Source: Candidatus Sericytochromatia bacterium (GTDB lineage Bacteria > Cyanobacteriota > Sericytochromatia > JACMPN01). Taken from it: a stretch of 13,247 nucleotides of DNA. Location of the stretch: assembly GCA_014377495.1 (NCBI GenBank), contig JACMPN010000073.1, positions 1 to 13,247 of the forward strand, read 5' to 3'. Of this stretch, positions 1 through 5,484 are shown in pieces. The translations under genes were made by a program, and so were the position numbers. The notes beneath the pieces were generated by a model. That model had not been told where the DNA came from, searched no databases, and saw only the letters and a program-made list of their open reading frames with translations. Position 1 is the first letter of the stretch. Every line of letters begins with the position of its first letter.

Positions 1-124
1 GGGACATGGCTAGGAACTGGGCCGTTACTTCCTGGCGTCTTTCGTCCGAGTACGAGTTGTACGGTGCCCCGATGACGGCTAGGAGCTGGGCGTCGGTGGG
101 GGGCTTTGGGACGATAAAGGCCAT
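1..124 (-). CDS. 5' end of an unrecognised gene running off the left edge
   Basis: The reading frame opens with ATG at 124-122 and stays open for 41 codons to the window edge, so only the N-terminus is visible. It begins MAFIVPKPPTDAQLLAV and continues with a charged stretch (SYSDERRQEV). The start is well supported: GGAGGAG lies seven bases upstream of the ATG (rc of about 132-138), one of the best ribosome sites in the window. No signal peptide or membrane segment is visible. It follows the HTH-like ORF at 169-342 by 44 bp on the same strand and may share its transcript. I do not recognise the family. The plus-strand ORF over the same bases lacks a ribosome site. Confidence 0.55.
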   Translation of the reverse strand, partial: MAFIVPKPPTDAQLLAVIGAPYNSYSDERRQEVTAQFLAMS

Positions 125-168
125 GGTGGTGCTCCTCCACTGCGATGGGTTTCGCAGCCTACCACGGC

Positions 169-342
169 TCATCCGCTCACCCACGGGGTAGTCATCTGGA
201 CCTGGGTCAGGTCGAGAGCCTTGGCGATTTTGAGTAGGGTGACGCAGCGGGGCAGCGAGGCGGTCAGCCTAGGTCTCTCGCTCCTGCGGCCGGTCACAAC
301 TGCCTTCGGACCGGCATCAGGGAAATGAATGAAGGCCACCAT
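169..342 (-). CDS. 57-residue ORF with HTH-like C-terminal half, possibly a remnant
   Basis: A small ORF from ATG 342-340 to TGA 171-169. Residues 34-46 read VTLLKIAKALDLT, which resembles the last helices of XRE/Cro-type helix-turn-helix domains, where a TLLKIAKAL-like stretch is common. The earlier helices that normally carry the recognition element are missing, and there is no convincing Shine-Dalgarno site before the ATG. One arm of a long inverted repeat (307-321) falls inside it, so the N-terminal half may come from inserted sequence joined to an old regulator. It lies just upstream of the partial gene at 1-124. It could be a chance ORF, an antitoxin-like regulator, or a decayed gene. 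HTH identity is inferred from one short motif. Confidence 0.3.
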   Translation of the reverse strand: MVAFIHFPDAGPKAVVTGRRSERPRLTASLPRCVTLLKIAKALDLTQVQMTTPWVSG

Positions 343-427
343 GCACTTTGATCGGAAGTAGACATGAGTCCATCACCTGGACCAGGCGAATACAACCACA
401 CGCCAGCCTGATGCCGGTCCGAGCGGC
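301..427. repeat. Long imperfect inverted repeat, about 85 bp between arms
   Basis: Bases 306-321 (TCGGACCGGCATCAGG) are the exact reverse complement of 407-422. The match resumes further out (TGCC at 301-304 with GGCA at 424-427) after a one-base offset. Between the arms lies a smaller palindrome, CCTGG-A-CCAGG (376-386). The element begins 9 bp beyond the stop of the gene at 436-951. It could be a large hairpin at the 3' end of that transcript, a REP-like unit, or the ends of a small MITE-like insertion. No T-run follows on either strand, so a classical intrinsic terminator is not supported, and no flanking target duplication is evident. Confidence 0.5.
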
Positions 428-435
428 AATGTGAC

Positions 436-951
436 CTAAAGGCGGAGCATCGATTTCACCTGGCCGACCAGGTGCGGGAAGCTCTCCCCGAACTTCTCCA
501 CAACGCCCAGGACCACGGCCTGCGTCACGGTGGCGGTCGATGACGCTGCATGGATTAGGCGTTCAAAAGCTTCAACGGCACTGGCCCGCTGTGTGGGTTC
601 GACGTGCTGCGAGTATCGGATCGCCTTCGAGGCCGCCTTCAGCACGGCCTCCGTCCCCAGCAGAACCTGATGCCCTCCATTGACCGAGATGTTGGCGCCA
701 ATGGCTTTCACGTGTCCGTTATTGGCTCGAACGGAAACGTTTCCCCCGCTGCCAGGAACAAGCCCGTTGCCGCCATTGGCCGACAGGGTGGCCGAGCTGA
801 TGTCGATATTGCCGTGCATGCTTTGAAGGTGGATGTTCCCGCCGTTCCCGCCTACACCACCGTCGGCCAGGATGGTTCCCCCAACCTTACCTCCGACAAA
901 GCTGCCAGCGATGATGCTTATGAAACCGCCATCACGCCTGACGTCGTCCAT
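436..951 (-). CDS. Glycine-rich beta-solenoid-like repeat protein, unknown function
   Basis: A 171-residue protein. Residues 8-32, 38-62 and 69-93 look like three rungs of a beta-helix. The last two align almost position by position (GGN-I/V, short beta strands, an N/H-G turn, then A-x-I/L-S-x-NGG). The pattern resembles repeats in filamentous haemagglutinin-type and autotransporter beta-helices, but there is no signal peptide. Residues 100-171 are predicted helical and glycine-poor. The ATG directly abuts the TAG of the gene at 952-1551 (TAGATG), and GGAGGGGG (rc of 957-964) inside that gene's last codons gives a ribosome site five bases away, so translation is very probably coupled. I do not recognise the family. 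A role as partner of the upstream membrane protein is inferred from the shared repeat and the coupling. Confidence 0.65.
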   Translation of the reverse strand: MDDVRRDGGFISIIAGSFVGGKVGGTILADGGVGGNGGNIHLQSMHGNIDISSATLSANGGNGLVPGSGGNVSVRANNGHVKAIGANISVNGGHQVLLGTEAVLKAASKAIRYSQHVEPTQRASAVEAFERLIHAASSTATVTQAVVLGVVEKFGESFPHLVGQVKSMLRL

Positions 952-1551
952 CTAGGCCCCCTCCATCTGCAGGCCGTCCCAGATCCCCTGCAACACGTAG
1001 AACCGATCGTTCAGCCTGTCAACGAACTGCTTCAGGTGGTCGTCATCACCCAACCGCTCGATATGGTCAACGGTACAGAAGGTGCGGTACTTCAAACAGG
1101 CAGCTTCGGCGTCGATCACAAACTTGCGGAAAATTTCTTGATCCTGCGTTGCCATGAGAGGAATCCGGGCCTGCAGATCAGCGATCGCAGCTTCCAGGAA
1201 GGCTCGGCGATACTGCTCCATCCGGCCGATGAGGCCTTCCCGGATGGTGGAAGCACGCTGGAAGTTACCCTCGAACGTCACCAGGCGTTTTTGCGCCAGG
1301 GGATCAACGGCAGGTCCGGACGGCAACCCGCCACTGTTCGCCGACAACGTCGAATTCACGACGGTAACCTGGTGGCCGGCGATCACGATGCCACCGCCAC
1401 TGGCCTGGTTGGTCGCCGGAGCAGTGATGCCCGTACCCTTTGCCTGCTTTCGGGCATACCAGATGGACACAAGCCCGATAGGGACCGCCAAAAACGCCCA
1501 CAGGCCTGGAGACGCCTCGATCACCTTGGGAAGATCAGTCAACCACGTCAT
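952..1551 (-). CDS. Single-pass membrane protein with one beta-solenoid-like repeat, unknown function
   Basis: A 199-residue protein. Residues 17-33 (LWAFLAVPIGLVSIWYA) form one membrane segment followed by basic ARKQAK, which suggests the N-terminus outside and the rest in the cytoplasm by the positive-inside rule. Residues 52-75 (GGGIVIAG...TLSANSGG) match the repeat unit of the next gene's product, including the shared string TLSAN. Residues 85-195 look wholly helical, with charged amphipathic stretches, and contain Cys152 and Cys159. The start ATG overlaps the TGA of a 19-codon leader ORF (ATGA, 1548-1551) and its own ribosome site is weak, so it probably depends on translational coupling. 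The next gene starts directly after its stop. No enzyme motif is visible and I do not recognise the family. Confidence 0.65.
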   Translation of the reverse strand: MTWLTDLPKVIEASPGLWAFLAVPIGLVSIWYARKQAKGTGITAPATNQASGGGIVIAGHQVTVVNSTLSANSGGLPSGPAVDPLAQKRLVTFEGNFQRASTIREGLIGRMEQYRRAFLEAAIADLQARIPLMATQDQEIFRKFVIDAEAACLKYRTFCTVDHIERLGDDDHLKQFVDRLNDRFYVLQGIWDGLQMEGA

Positions 1552-1607
1552 TGCCGCACCATCCCGGTGTCAGGGGGCCATCCTGACGGCAATAACAGAT
1601 CGATCAT
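1548..1607 (-). CDS. 19-residue leader ORF coupled to the membrane-protein gene
   Basis: The ORF runs from ATG 1607-1605 to TGA 1550-1548 and encodes MIDLLLPSGWPPDTGMVRQ. A good ribosome site, GGAGAG (rc of 1614-1619), sits six bases before the ATG. Its stop overlaps the next gene's start as ATGA, the classic coupling arrangement. The peptide has three consecutive leucines (codons CTG TTA TTG) and lies about 100 bp downstream of a tRNA-Leu gene, so a link to leucine supply is conceivable. The short run makes real attenuation doubtful. No terminator hairpin is visible inside the leader. Confidence 0.45.
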   Translation of the reverse strand: MIDLLLPSGWPPDTGMVRQ

Positions 1608-1611
1608 GATG

Positions 1612-1650
1612 GACTCTCCGCGCTGGATTCTGGTACCTACAGCGGTACCT
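1612..1650 (-). promoter_or_regulatory. Leader ribosome site complementary to the tRNA-Leu 3' end, plus GGTACC hairpin
   Basis: The ribosome-site segment GCGCGGAGAG (minus strand, 1623-1614) is the exact reverse complement of CTCTCCGCGC in the tRNA (minus strand, 1721-1712), which forms the 3' strand of the T stem and most of the 3' acceptor strand. In an unprocessed transcript these ten bases could pair and hide the ribosome site. Between them, two GGTACC palindromes (1632-1637 and 1644-1649) form a six-base stem with a six-base loop. A third GGTACC (1792-1797) lies just before the tRNA. Regulation is inference; the complementarity and repeats are seen directly. Confidence 0.35.
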
Positions 1651-1708
1651 TTGCCGAAACCGGACCCTTTTTCTGAGCCGAGCAGAGAGCCACCAAAGCC
1701 TTGTGTCA

Positions 1709-1790
1709 TGGGCGCGGAGAGACTTGAACTCTCACACCTTGCGGTACTAGATCCTAAGTCTAGCGCGTCTGCCAATTCCGCCACGCACCC
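1709..1790 (-). tRNA. tRNA-Leu, anticodon UAG
   Basis: Read on the minus strand, the gene starts GGGTGCG at 1790 and ends CGCGCCC at 1710 with discriminator A at 1709. The acceptor stem pairs with one G-U. The anticodon stem-loop is CTAGA-CTTAGGA-TCTAG, giving anticodon TAG (leucine, CUN codons). The variable arm is short for leucine but has a stem (ACC/GGT around GCAA), as class II tRNAs do. The T arm is GAGAG-TTCAAGT-CTCTC. The D arm contains GGCAGACGCGC. CCA is not encoded (TGA follows the discriminator), so the tRNA must receive CCA enzymatically. A promoter lies directly upstream and the leader ORF and two unknown genes lie downstream on the same strand. Confidence 0.95.
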
Positions 1791-1802
1791 AGGTACCGAG
1801 GT

Positions 1803-1832
1803 GGAATACCATTGGCGGCACCGCTCAGTCAA
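1803..1832 (-). promoter_or_regulatory. Sigma70-type promoter of tRNA-Leu
   Basis: On the minus strand, TTGACT (rc of 1827-1832) and TATTCC (rc of 1803-1808) are separated by 18 bases. The -10 hexamer is preceded by TGG, giving an extended -10 element. The -10 ends 12 bases before the tRNA 5' end, so transcription would begin only a few bases before the mature tRNA. No terminator is seen between the tRNA and the downstream leader ORF, so this promoter may also feed the genes at 436-1551. Confidence 0.65.
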
Positions 1833-1922
1833 GGCAGCACTGACAGGCCGGCCATGGATTGTCCCTGAGATTCGGTCACGCCGGCCAATCGGATTCGGGC
1901 GTACAGGATCCATGCTGCAGCC

Positions 1923-2138
1923 ATGTGGAGACGGATCCAGCAGGCCCTTTGCCCATGGCCGTGGGGATGGTGGCTGACACCGCTCGTGCTCGTGCTGCTG
2001 GCCTGCGATCCTTCCGCTGATCCCGTCGACGCCCCTGTTGGCCGGCCGAGTCCCAATGCCTCGGCCCATCGCTTTCCCGGCGTGCACGTCTCGCCGGATC
2101 ACGACCAGGAGGATCGCCACGCAGCCCCAATGCGCTAG
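1923..2138 (+). CDS. Possible small lipoprotein
   Basis: A 71-residue ORF with the layout of a lipoprotein precursor: a basic N-region (MWRR), a hydrophobic core rich in Trp and Leu (residues 12-26), then the lipobox LLAC with Cys28. The remainder is proline-rich, then His- and Asp-rich, with no recognisable domain. There is no clear ribosome site before the ATG, which keeps confidence low. If it is not real, the stretch 1833-2281 between the tRNA promoter and the next lipoprotein holds no other gene I can support. That stretch does contain one inverted repeat, CGGACCGT (2161-2168) with ACGGTCCG (2226-2233). Confidence 0.35.
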   Translation: MWRRIQQALCPWPWGWWLTPLVLVLLACDPSADPVDAPVGRPSPNASAHRFPGVHVSPDHDQEDRHAAPMR

Positions 2139-2281
2139 CCCCGGCATCGCCGCAGGCTGACGGACCGTGAGTCGTCGGCGTGATGGGGACTTTTCTGCCG
2201 ACCCGGCAGCGACCGGTGCGGCGCGACGGTCCGACGATGGTGGCCCCCAACGGCCGCTTCTAGCGAAAGGATGGGTCTCTG

Positions 2282-2716
2282 ATGCGCACTTCAAGTACGA
2301 TTTCGTTTTTGTTGGCTGGCCTTCTCAGTGGCTGTGGACCGGCCGTGCCAGTGGTCAGCGTGCCCAACCTGCCGGTGCAGCAGGTCCCCGTGACCGTGAC
2401 ACCCCAGGTGCCGGCCCCCGTGCCGCCCCTCGTCACGGCGCCGCAGGGCCCGAAGATCTCGGCCGGCCCCGGTGACTTCATCGCCCGGTTCGTCGACCGC
2501 AAGAAAGGCACGCCCATCGTCGGGCTGGAAGTGACGATCATCAATACCGGCGCCAAAGCGGTCACCGACGCCGAAGGCAAGGTCAAGTTCGACGACCTGC
2601 CCGCCAACAGCCAGTATCAGACCTACCACAACGACTATGTGCAGGCCAAAGAGAAGGTACCCTTCTCCGCCGACGGGCTCGACATCCCGCTTCTGGCGAT
2701 GGCCGACCACAAATAG
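2282..2716 (+). CDS. Lipoprotein with carboxypeptidase-regulatory-like beta-sandwich domain
   Basis: A 144-residue protein. The N-terminus has a short basic region, a hydrophobic core and the lipobox LSGC with Cys18, so it is probably exported and lipidated. Residues 19-60 form a Pro/Val-rich linker (repeated VPV, PAPVPP) that would hold the domain away from the membrane. Residues 65-140 resemble CarboxypepD_reg/Cna-B-like folds: a GTPIVGLEVTI strand, TDAEGKVKF turn and strand, then DDLP and a Tyr-rich strand, the usual pattern of transthyretin-like beta sandwiches. Such domains are often adhesion or scaffold modules without catalysis. A weak AAAGGA lies ten bases before the ATG. A strong hairpin at 2798-2829 separates it from the oxidase gene. 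Its partner is unknown. Confidence 0.75.
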   Translation: MRTSSTISFLLAGLLSGCGPAVPVVSVPNLPVQQVPVTVTPQVPAPVPPLVTAPQGPKISAGPGDFIARFVDRKKGTPIVGLEVTIINTGAKAVTDAEGKVKFDDLPANSQYQTYHNDYVQAKEKVPFSADGLDIPLLAMADHK

Positions 2717-2797
2717 TTCTGGGCTGGCGGGTTTCTTGAAGCGACCAAGTGGCGGCCGCCAGGGATCAGGCCGAGCTTCAATCGCCTCAACAGGCAC

Positions 2798-2858
2798 AGC
2801 CCCTGGCGCCGTCACCGGCGTCAGGGGCTACACTGTCTATGAGCCCCGCTCCAGGGCT
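2798..2858 (+). promoter_or_regulatory. Structured leader upstream of the GlcD-like gene
   Basis: A 13-base-pair hairpin, AGCCCCTGGCGCC (2798-2810) with GGCGTCAGGGGCT (2817-2829), has one G-U pair and a six-base loop. A second, weaker hairpin follows: AGCCC (2842-2846) with GGGCT (2854-2858). GGGGCT (2824-2829) could instead pair with AGCCCC (2842-2847), so mutually exclusive folds exist. No T-run follows the first hairpin, which argues against a standard intrinsic terminator for the preceding lipoprotein gene. The region lies 32-92 bases before the oxidase start codon. Confidence 0.4.
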
Positions 2859-2889
2859 GATCTGCAACATAGCCTGCGAGGAACCCATC

Positions 2890-4287
2890 GTGCCCTACAA
2901 GCCCGTCGACTCCGAAACGGTCGCCGCCCTGCGGAGTGTCTGCGGTGACGCCTATGTGATGACGGACCGGCCGGGTATGGAGCCGTTCAGCCACGATTAC
3001 ACCGAAGACCTCGTCTTTTACCCCGAAGTGGTCGTGCGCCCCCGGACCACCGCCGAGGTCCAGGCCGTGATGCGTCTGGCCTACGCCAGGGACATCCCCG
3101 TCACCCCCCGTGGTGGTGGCACCGGGCTGTCCGGTGGGGCCCTACCCATCCACGGCGGCATCCTGCTCTCCATCGACCGCATGAATGCCATTCTCGAGAT
3201 CGACACCGAAAACATGATGGGGGTGCTGGAGCCCGGGGTGATCACCCAGGTCTACCAGGAGGCCGTCGAGGCGCAGGGCCTGTTCTACCCGCCGGATCCC
3301 GCCTCCAAAGGCTCGTGCACGATGGGCGGCAACGTCGCCGAGTGCGCCGGCGGGCCCCGTGCCGCCAAATACGGCGTCACCCGTGACTGGATCTATGCCC
3401 TCGACGTGGTCATGCCGGACGGACGGCTCGTCCGCACGGGCAGCCAGTGTCTCAAGGACGTCACCGGTTACAACCTCACCCAGCTCTTCGTCGGTTCCGA
3501 GGGCACACTGGGCGTCGTCACCCAGATCACCACCCGCCTGATGACGTTGCCGCCTTTCCGCCAGACGCTGCTCATCGCCTTTGCGACGATGGAGCAGGCC
3601 TTGGCCACGGTGGTGGAGATTTTCCGCCGCGGCTATCAGCCGTCGGCCTGCGAGTTCATGGAACGGGCGGCGATCCAGGTGGCCATCGCCCAAAAGGGCG
3701 CCAAAGTGCCTCATGCGGATGCCGAAGCCCAGTTGCTGATCGAGGTGGACGGGTTTGATCTCGACCTGGTCGAAAACACCCTGCTCGCCATCGGTGAACT
3801 GGCCATGGAGAACGAGGCCGTCGAGGTGACGGTGGCCCAGCAGCCCGGTCAGCAGAAGACCCTTTGGGACATCCGCCGGGCCTGCGGCGAAGCGGTGAAG
3901 AGCATTTCCATCTATAAAGAGGAGGATGCCGTCGTCCCCCGCAAACACATCGTCACCCTGATGCGTGGCGTGCAGGCGATCACCAAGGAACACGGGATCA
4001 CCGCCATCTGTTACGGCCATGCCGGCGACGGCAACATCCACATCAACATCCTCAAAATGGACATGACGGATCACGACTGGAACGAGCGCCTGCCCGGCGG
4101 GATCACGGCGATCTTCGAGCTCGTCGTCTCTCTGGGCGGCCGGATCTCCGGTGAGCACGGCATCGGCTACACCCAACGGCCCTACCTGCCGATCGCCCTC
4201 AGCTCGGACGAGTTGGACGTGATGCGGCAGATCAAGGCAGCCCTGGATCCCAAGGGCCTGCTCAATCCGGACAAGATTTTTATCTAA
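2890..4287 (+). CDS. glcD: GlcD-like FAD-linked oxidase (glycolate or D-lactate)
   Basis: The protein is 465 residues from a GTG start with GAGGA seven bases upstream; an earlier in-frame ATG at 2749 would run through the leader hairpin and lacks a ribosome site. It belongs to the FAD_binding_4/FAD-oxidase_C family (GlcD, D-lactate dehydrogenases), which oxidises 2-hydroxy acids to 2-oxo acids. Visible motifs are PRGGGTGLSGG (residues 73-83), the FAD-contacting GGNVAECAGGPRAAKYG (146-162), DVTGYNLTQLFVGSEGTLG (190-208), YGHAGDGNIH near 375 and SGEHGIG near 420 in the C-terminal domain. Length matches GlcD. The usual partners GlcE and GlcF (FAD and Fe-S subunits) are not adjacent, so the electron acceptor is unclear and D-lactate is an equal alternative substrate. 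Two small hairpins follow the stop. Confidence 0.85.
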   Translation: MPYKPVDSETVAALRSVCGDAYVMTDRPGMEPFSHDYTEDLVFYPEVVVRPRTTAEVQAVMRLAYARDIPVTPRGGGTGLSGGALPIHGGILLSIDRMNAILEIDTENMMGVLEPGVITQVYQEAVEAQGLFYPPDPASKGSCTMGGNVAECAGGPRAAKYGVTRDWIYALDVVMPDGRLVRTGSQCLKDVTGYNLTQLFVGSEGTLGVVTQITTRLMTLPPFRQTLLIAFATMEQALATVVEIFRRGYQPSACEFMERAAIQVAIAQKGAKVPHADAEAQLLIEVDGFDLDLVENTLLAIGELAMENEAVEVTVAQQPGQQKTLWDIRRACGEAVKSISIYKEEDAVVPRKHIVTLMRGVQAITKEHGITAICYGHAGDGNIHINILKMDMTDHDWNERLPGGITAIFELVVSLGGRISGEHGIGYTQRPYLPIALSSDELDVMRQIKAALDPKGLLNPDKIFI

Positions 4288-4289
4288 GG

Positions 4290-4335
4290 TTTGACGGGGT
4301 ATCGGTCAAATCCCCTGACAATGCGCTTTGTCAGG
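4290..4335 (+). promoter_or_regulatory. Two tandem hairpins between oxidase and cytochrome genes
   Basis: TTTGAC (4290-4295) pairs with GTCAAA (4305-4310), and CCTGACAA (4314-4321) pairs with TTGTCAGG (4328-4335) around a six-base loop. Both are perfect. Neither is followed by a T-run, so they are weak terminator candidates; stabilising or processing sites between cotranscribed genes are equally possible. Confidence 0.4.
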
Positions 4336-4371
4336 TGGTCGGGAGGGCCCGGGCATGTTAAAAAGGAAGCT

Positions 4372-4839
4372 ATGAGCCAACGTCCACTCCGGTTCCTGCC
4401 CGCCCTCCTGCTTGCCGCTGTCGCCCTGCCGCTGTGGGGGCTACCCGCCCGCAGCTACAGTCCGTACCTCGATCAGGTGCGGGCGATGTATCCTTACGAT
4501 TTTTCCTGCAACGTCTGTCACGGGGCCGACCACAAGCTGAATACCTTCGGCACGGATTTCGCCGACGCCATGACCCGGTCCAAGGATCCCTATCTGGCCC
4601 TCCAGGCCGTCGAGATGTTGGACTCCGACAATGACGGGGTCAGCAATGGTGAAGAGTTGCTCGCCGGCACGCTGCCGGAAGACCGCTTTTCACGGGTCGG
4701 CGGCTTCAAAGGTGGTCCCGGTCTGGACATGGCCGTGCCCGAAGCACGCGCCTCGCAGGCGCCCATCAGTCCCCACCCGGCCGTGGCTCAACCCACGCCC
4801 GAGGGGCTGGTCTCCCCATCGCCCGCCGCCACCCGGTGA
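4372..4839 (+). CDS. Exported monohaem cytochrome c with EF-hand-like calcium loop
   Basis: A 155-residue protein from ATG 4372, with AAGGA close upstream (four bases). Residues 1-28 form a Sec signal peptide (RPLR, then a Leu/Ala core ending near LPARS), which places it in the periplasm. The single haem-attachment motif CNVCH is at 46-50; Met67 is one possible distal ligand. Residues 84-95 (DSDNDGVSNGEE) match the 12-residue EF-hand/thrombospondin-type-3 loop with Asp84, Asp86, Asp88 and Glu95. A Pro/Ala-rich tail fills 122-155. Fusion of CxxCH with a DxDxDG loop recurs in small bacterial c-type cytochromes of unknown role. The gene sits between the FAD oxidase and the lytic transglycosylase, so electron transfer from the oxidase is a possible but unproven function. 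Confidence 0.75.
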   Translation: MSQRPLRFLPALLLAAVALPLWGLPARSYSPYLDQVRAMYPYDFSCNVCHGADHKLNTFGTDFADAMTRSKDPYLALQAVEMLDSDNDGVSNGEELLAGTLPEDRFSRVGGFKGGPGLDMAVPEARASQAPISPHPAVAQPTPEGLVSPSPAATR

Positions 4840-4884
4840 TCCCGGCCACAGCAAGCGCTGGCTTGCCGTGACACCGTTGGGACT

Positions 4885-5484
4885 ATGTCGTTTAGTGCCT
4901 CTCCTGCCCGGAACTGTCTGACCATCGTTGTGAGTGCCATGTTGCTCGCCGGTTGCGCCTCGTCACGGGTGCCCCGCGGGCAGCGGGAGCCAGGTGCGAA
5001 CCGCTTGGTCGCGGTGCTTCCCTCAGGCAGTCTGCGGGCCTTCATCCGCCTGACGAACCGGGGTTTGCCGGCAGAGATGATGGACCGCATCGCCGTTGCC
5101 TTGGTCCGGGAATGTGACCGCAATGATCTGGACCCCCGGGTCGTGGCCGCCCTGATCGCCCACGAGTCGAGTTTCAACCCGCGGGCCGTCTCGTCCTCCG
5201 GGGCCCTCGGGTTGGGCCAGTTGATGCCGGGGACGGCCCGCTGGCTCGGCGTGCAGGATTCCTTCGACCCCGATCAGAATATCGCCGGCATCTGCAGATA
5301 CCTGCGCACGCTGAACGAGCGGGGGGCCAAAGACCCCGACTGGATCATCATCCTGGCCAGTTATCGACTGGGACAGGGGACAGTCAAGCGGGCCCTGGAG
5401 ACGACCCGGGCCATTCCCGCCGTCGGCCGGGACTACGCCCGGGACATCCTCGGCCGGGCCAGCCGGATCACGTCCCTGACCTGA
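4885..5484 (+). CDS. Lipoprotein soluble-lytic-transglycosylase-type muramidase
   Basis: A 199-residue protein. A hydrophobic N-terminus ends in the lipobox LAGC with Cys24. Residues 63-175 form an SLT (family 1) domain: the helix DLDPRVVAALIAHESSFNP contains the catalytic Glu94, followed by AVSSSGALGLGQLMPGTA (101-118) and DPDQNI (128-133). Such enzymes cleave the MurNAc-GlcNAc bond of peptidoglycan, forming 1,6-anhydroMurNAc, here at a membrane. The third conserved motif, usually AYNAG, reads SYRLG at 159-163: the Tyr is kept but Asn and Ala are replaced, so activity may be altered. The start has no obvious ribosome site; later starts would cut into the signal. It lies 45 bp after the cytochrome gene and may share its transcript. 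Confidence 0.8.
   Translation: MSFSASPARNCLTIVVSAMLLAGCASSRVPRGQREPGANRLVAVLPSGSLRAFIRLTNRGLPAEMMDRIAVALVRECDRNDLDPRVVAALIAHESSFNPRAVSSSGALGLGQLMPGTARWLGVQDSFDPDQNIAGICRYLRTLNERGAKDPDWIIILASYRLGQGTVKRALETTRAIPAVGRDYARDILGRASRITSLT

Noticed and set aside
6..191. 61-codon plus-strand ORF at the left edge
   Set aside because: It overlaps a minus-strand start with a strong GGAGGAG site and has no site of its own.
1..1708. tRNA-Leu as an integration site with an att duplication
   Set aside because: I found no direct repeat of the tRNA 3' end in the left part and no integrase; only an inverted 10-base match at 1614-1623. The partner site could lie outside the window.
604..1977. 457-codon plus-strand ORF
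   Set aside because: It runs antisense through the two coupled minus-strand genes and the tRNA, lacks a ribosome site and shows no domain. The minus-strand frames have repeats, a membrane segment and coupled starts.
1548..2294. 248-codon minus-strand ORF
   Set aside because: It reads through the whole tRNA-Leu gene and its promoter. Only its last 20 codons, from ATG 1607 with a good ribosome site, are supported as a leader ORF.
2749..2889. N-terminal extension of the GlcD-like protein
   Set aside because: It has no ribosome site, reads through a strong hairpin and adds residues absent from GlcD; GTG 2890 has an ideal site.
3142..4176. 344-codon minus-strand ORF
   Set aside because: Antisense shadow of the GlcD-like gene; GC-rich composition creates long open frames opposite genes.
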